Source: Planctomycetaceae bacterium (GTDB taxonomy: Bacteria; Planctomycetota; UBA1135; GCA-002686595). From it: DNA of 6,670 bases. A program made the translations under genes and the position numbers. Positions within the stretch are counted from its first letter, which is position 1; the number at the start of each line of letters is the position of its first letter. The notes below the pieces were generated by a model. It worked only from the letters and a program-made list of their open reading frames with translations, searched no databases and was not told where the DNA came from. The stretch covers positions 1-6,670 of the forward strand of contig JABWBL010000191.1 of assembly GCA_013360535.1 (NCBI GenBank), written 5' to 3'. Below are positions 6,222-6,670 of the stretch, one piece after another.

Positions 6222-6670
6222 GTGACCGCCCCGCTCGACACGCTCGGCCGACCGCTCGGCAACTTGCGCATCTCGGTCACCGACCGCTGCAACCTGCGTT
6301 GTGCGTACTGCATGCCGGAGGAGGAGTACCGCTGGCTGCCGAAGGAACGCCTGCTGCGCTTCGAGGAGATCGCGGCGCTCGTGCGAGTGTTCGCGAGCCT
6401 CGGCGTGCGCAAGGTGCGGCTGACGGGCGGTGAGCCGTTGCTGCGCCACGAGCTGCACGAGCTCGTGCGCCAGCTGGCGGCGATCGAGGCTCTCGACGAT
6501 CTCGCGCTGACGACCAACGGCCTCCTGCTGGCGGAACAGGCCGACGCGCTCTCCGCTGCGGGCCTCAAGCGCATCACGGTGAGCCTCGACACGCTGCGCG
6601 CGGACACGTTCGAGGCGCTGACGCGGCGCAGCGGGCTCGAGCGCGTGCTCGCCGGCATCGACGCGGCCAC
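6222..6670 (+). CDS. moaA: GTP 3',8-cyclase MoaA, N-terminal part (runs off the window)
   Basis: The first 149 residues of a cytoplasmic radical SAM enzyme are present. MoaA converts GTP to 3',8-cyclo-7,8-dihydro-GTP, the first step of molybdenum cofactor synthesis, with MoaC acting next. The N-terminus is typical: GRPLGNLRISVTDRCNLRC, then AYCMP, giving the radical SAM 4Fe-4S motif C23-x3-C27-x2-C30. RLTGGEPLLR at 66-75 holds the SAM-contacting GGEP motif. TTNG (97-100) and ITVSLDTL (118-125) are further conserved MoaA segments. The second, C-terminal Fe-S cluster lies beyond the window, so completeness cannot be judged. The GTG at 6222 gives the usual short lead of about ten residues before the conserved GR; no ribosome-binding site is seen. 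The gene is divergent from the esterase gene and functionally unrelated to it. Confidence 0.95.
   Translation, partial: MTAPLDTLGRPLGNLRISVTDRCNLRCAYCMPEEEYRWLPKERLLRFEEIAALVRVFASLGVRKVRLTGGEPLLRHELHELVRQLAAIEALDDLALTTNGLLLAEQADALSAAGLKRITVSLDTLRADTFEALTRRSGLERVLAGIDAA

Noticed and set aside
4192..6225. Long plus-strand open frame of 677 codons opposite the esterase gene
   Set aside because: It is a GC-rich antisense shadow: Arg/Ala/Val-rich with no recognisable motif, while the minus strand encodes clear conserved domains throughout.
5225..6670. Long minus-strand open frame of 481 codons covering moaA and the start of the esterase gene
   Set aside because: It lies opposite the unmistakable MoaA frame and out of frame with the esterase; Arg/Ser-rich low-complexity translation.

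Overview
This is a GC-rich, gene-dense bacterial chromosomal segment with strong G/C bias at third codon positions. It holds five recognisable genes plus the tail of a sixth, and no mobile element, CRISPR array or stable RNA gene was seen. The secreted protein, which fuses a sialate O-acetylesterase to two DUF1080 domains, is of a kind most often met in Planctomycetota, Verrucomicrobiota and related polysaccharide degraders. I suggest a high-GC member of that group, but this taxonomic guess is weak.

Left part, plus strand: the last 24 codons of an unidentified gene end at base 75. After a C-rich spacer with a candidate promoter comes a compact three-gene unit. The first gene is a LeuT-like Na+-coupled amino-acid transporter (222-1943). 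The second is a 34-codon gene for a single-span membrane peptide resembling the MetS-type small subunits of such transporters (1954-2058). The third is a class I glutamine-amidotransferase-fold hydrolase of peptidase family C26 (2055-2744), whose GTG start overlaps the TGA of the small gene. The tight spacing suggests co-transcription and translational coupling. The inferred job is uptake of an amino acid or gamma-glutamyl compound followed by cytoplasmic hydrolysis of a gamma-glutamyl or amide bond.

Middle and right, minus strand: a perfect 11-bp hairpin in the 49-bp convergent gap (2745-2793) separates the transporter unit from a 1088-aa exported protein (6060 down to 2794). That protein has a signal peptide, a sialate O-acetylesterase-type SGNH hydrolase interrupted by a beta-sandwich insert, and two tandem DUF1080 domains. 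It probably de-acetylates and binds or cleaves acetylated glycans outside the cytoplasm.

Right edge, plus strand: the first 149 codons of moaA (molybdenum cofactor synthesis) run off the window from a GTG at 6222. It is divergent from the esterase gene across a 161-bp spacer. A candidate promoter lies so close to the GTG that the mRNA may be leaderless.

The least ordinary items are the tiny transporter subunit with its start/stop overlap and the three-module secreted enzyme. Nothing here clearly amounts to a wholly new system.
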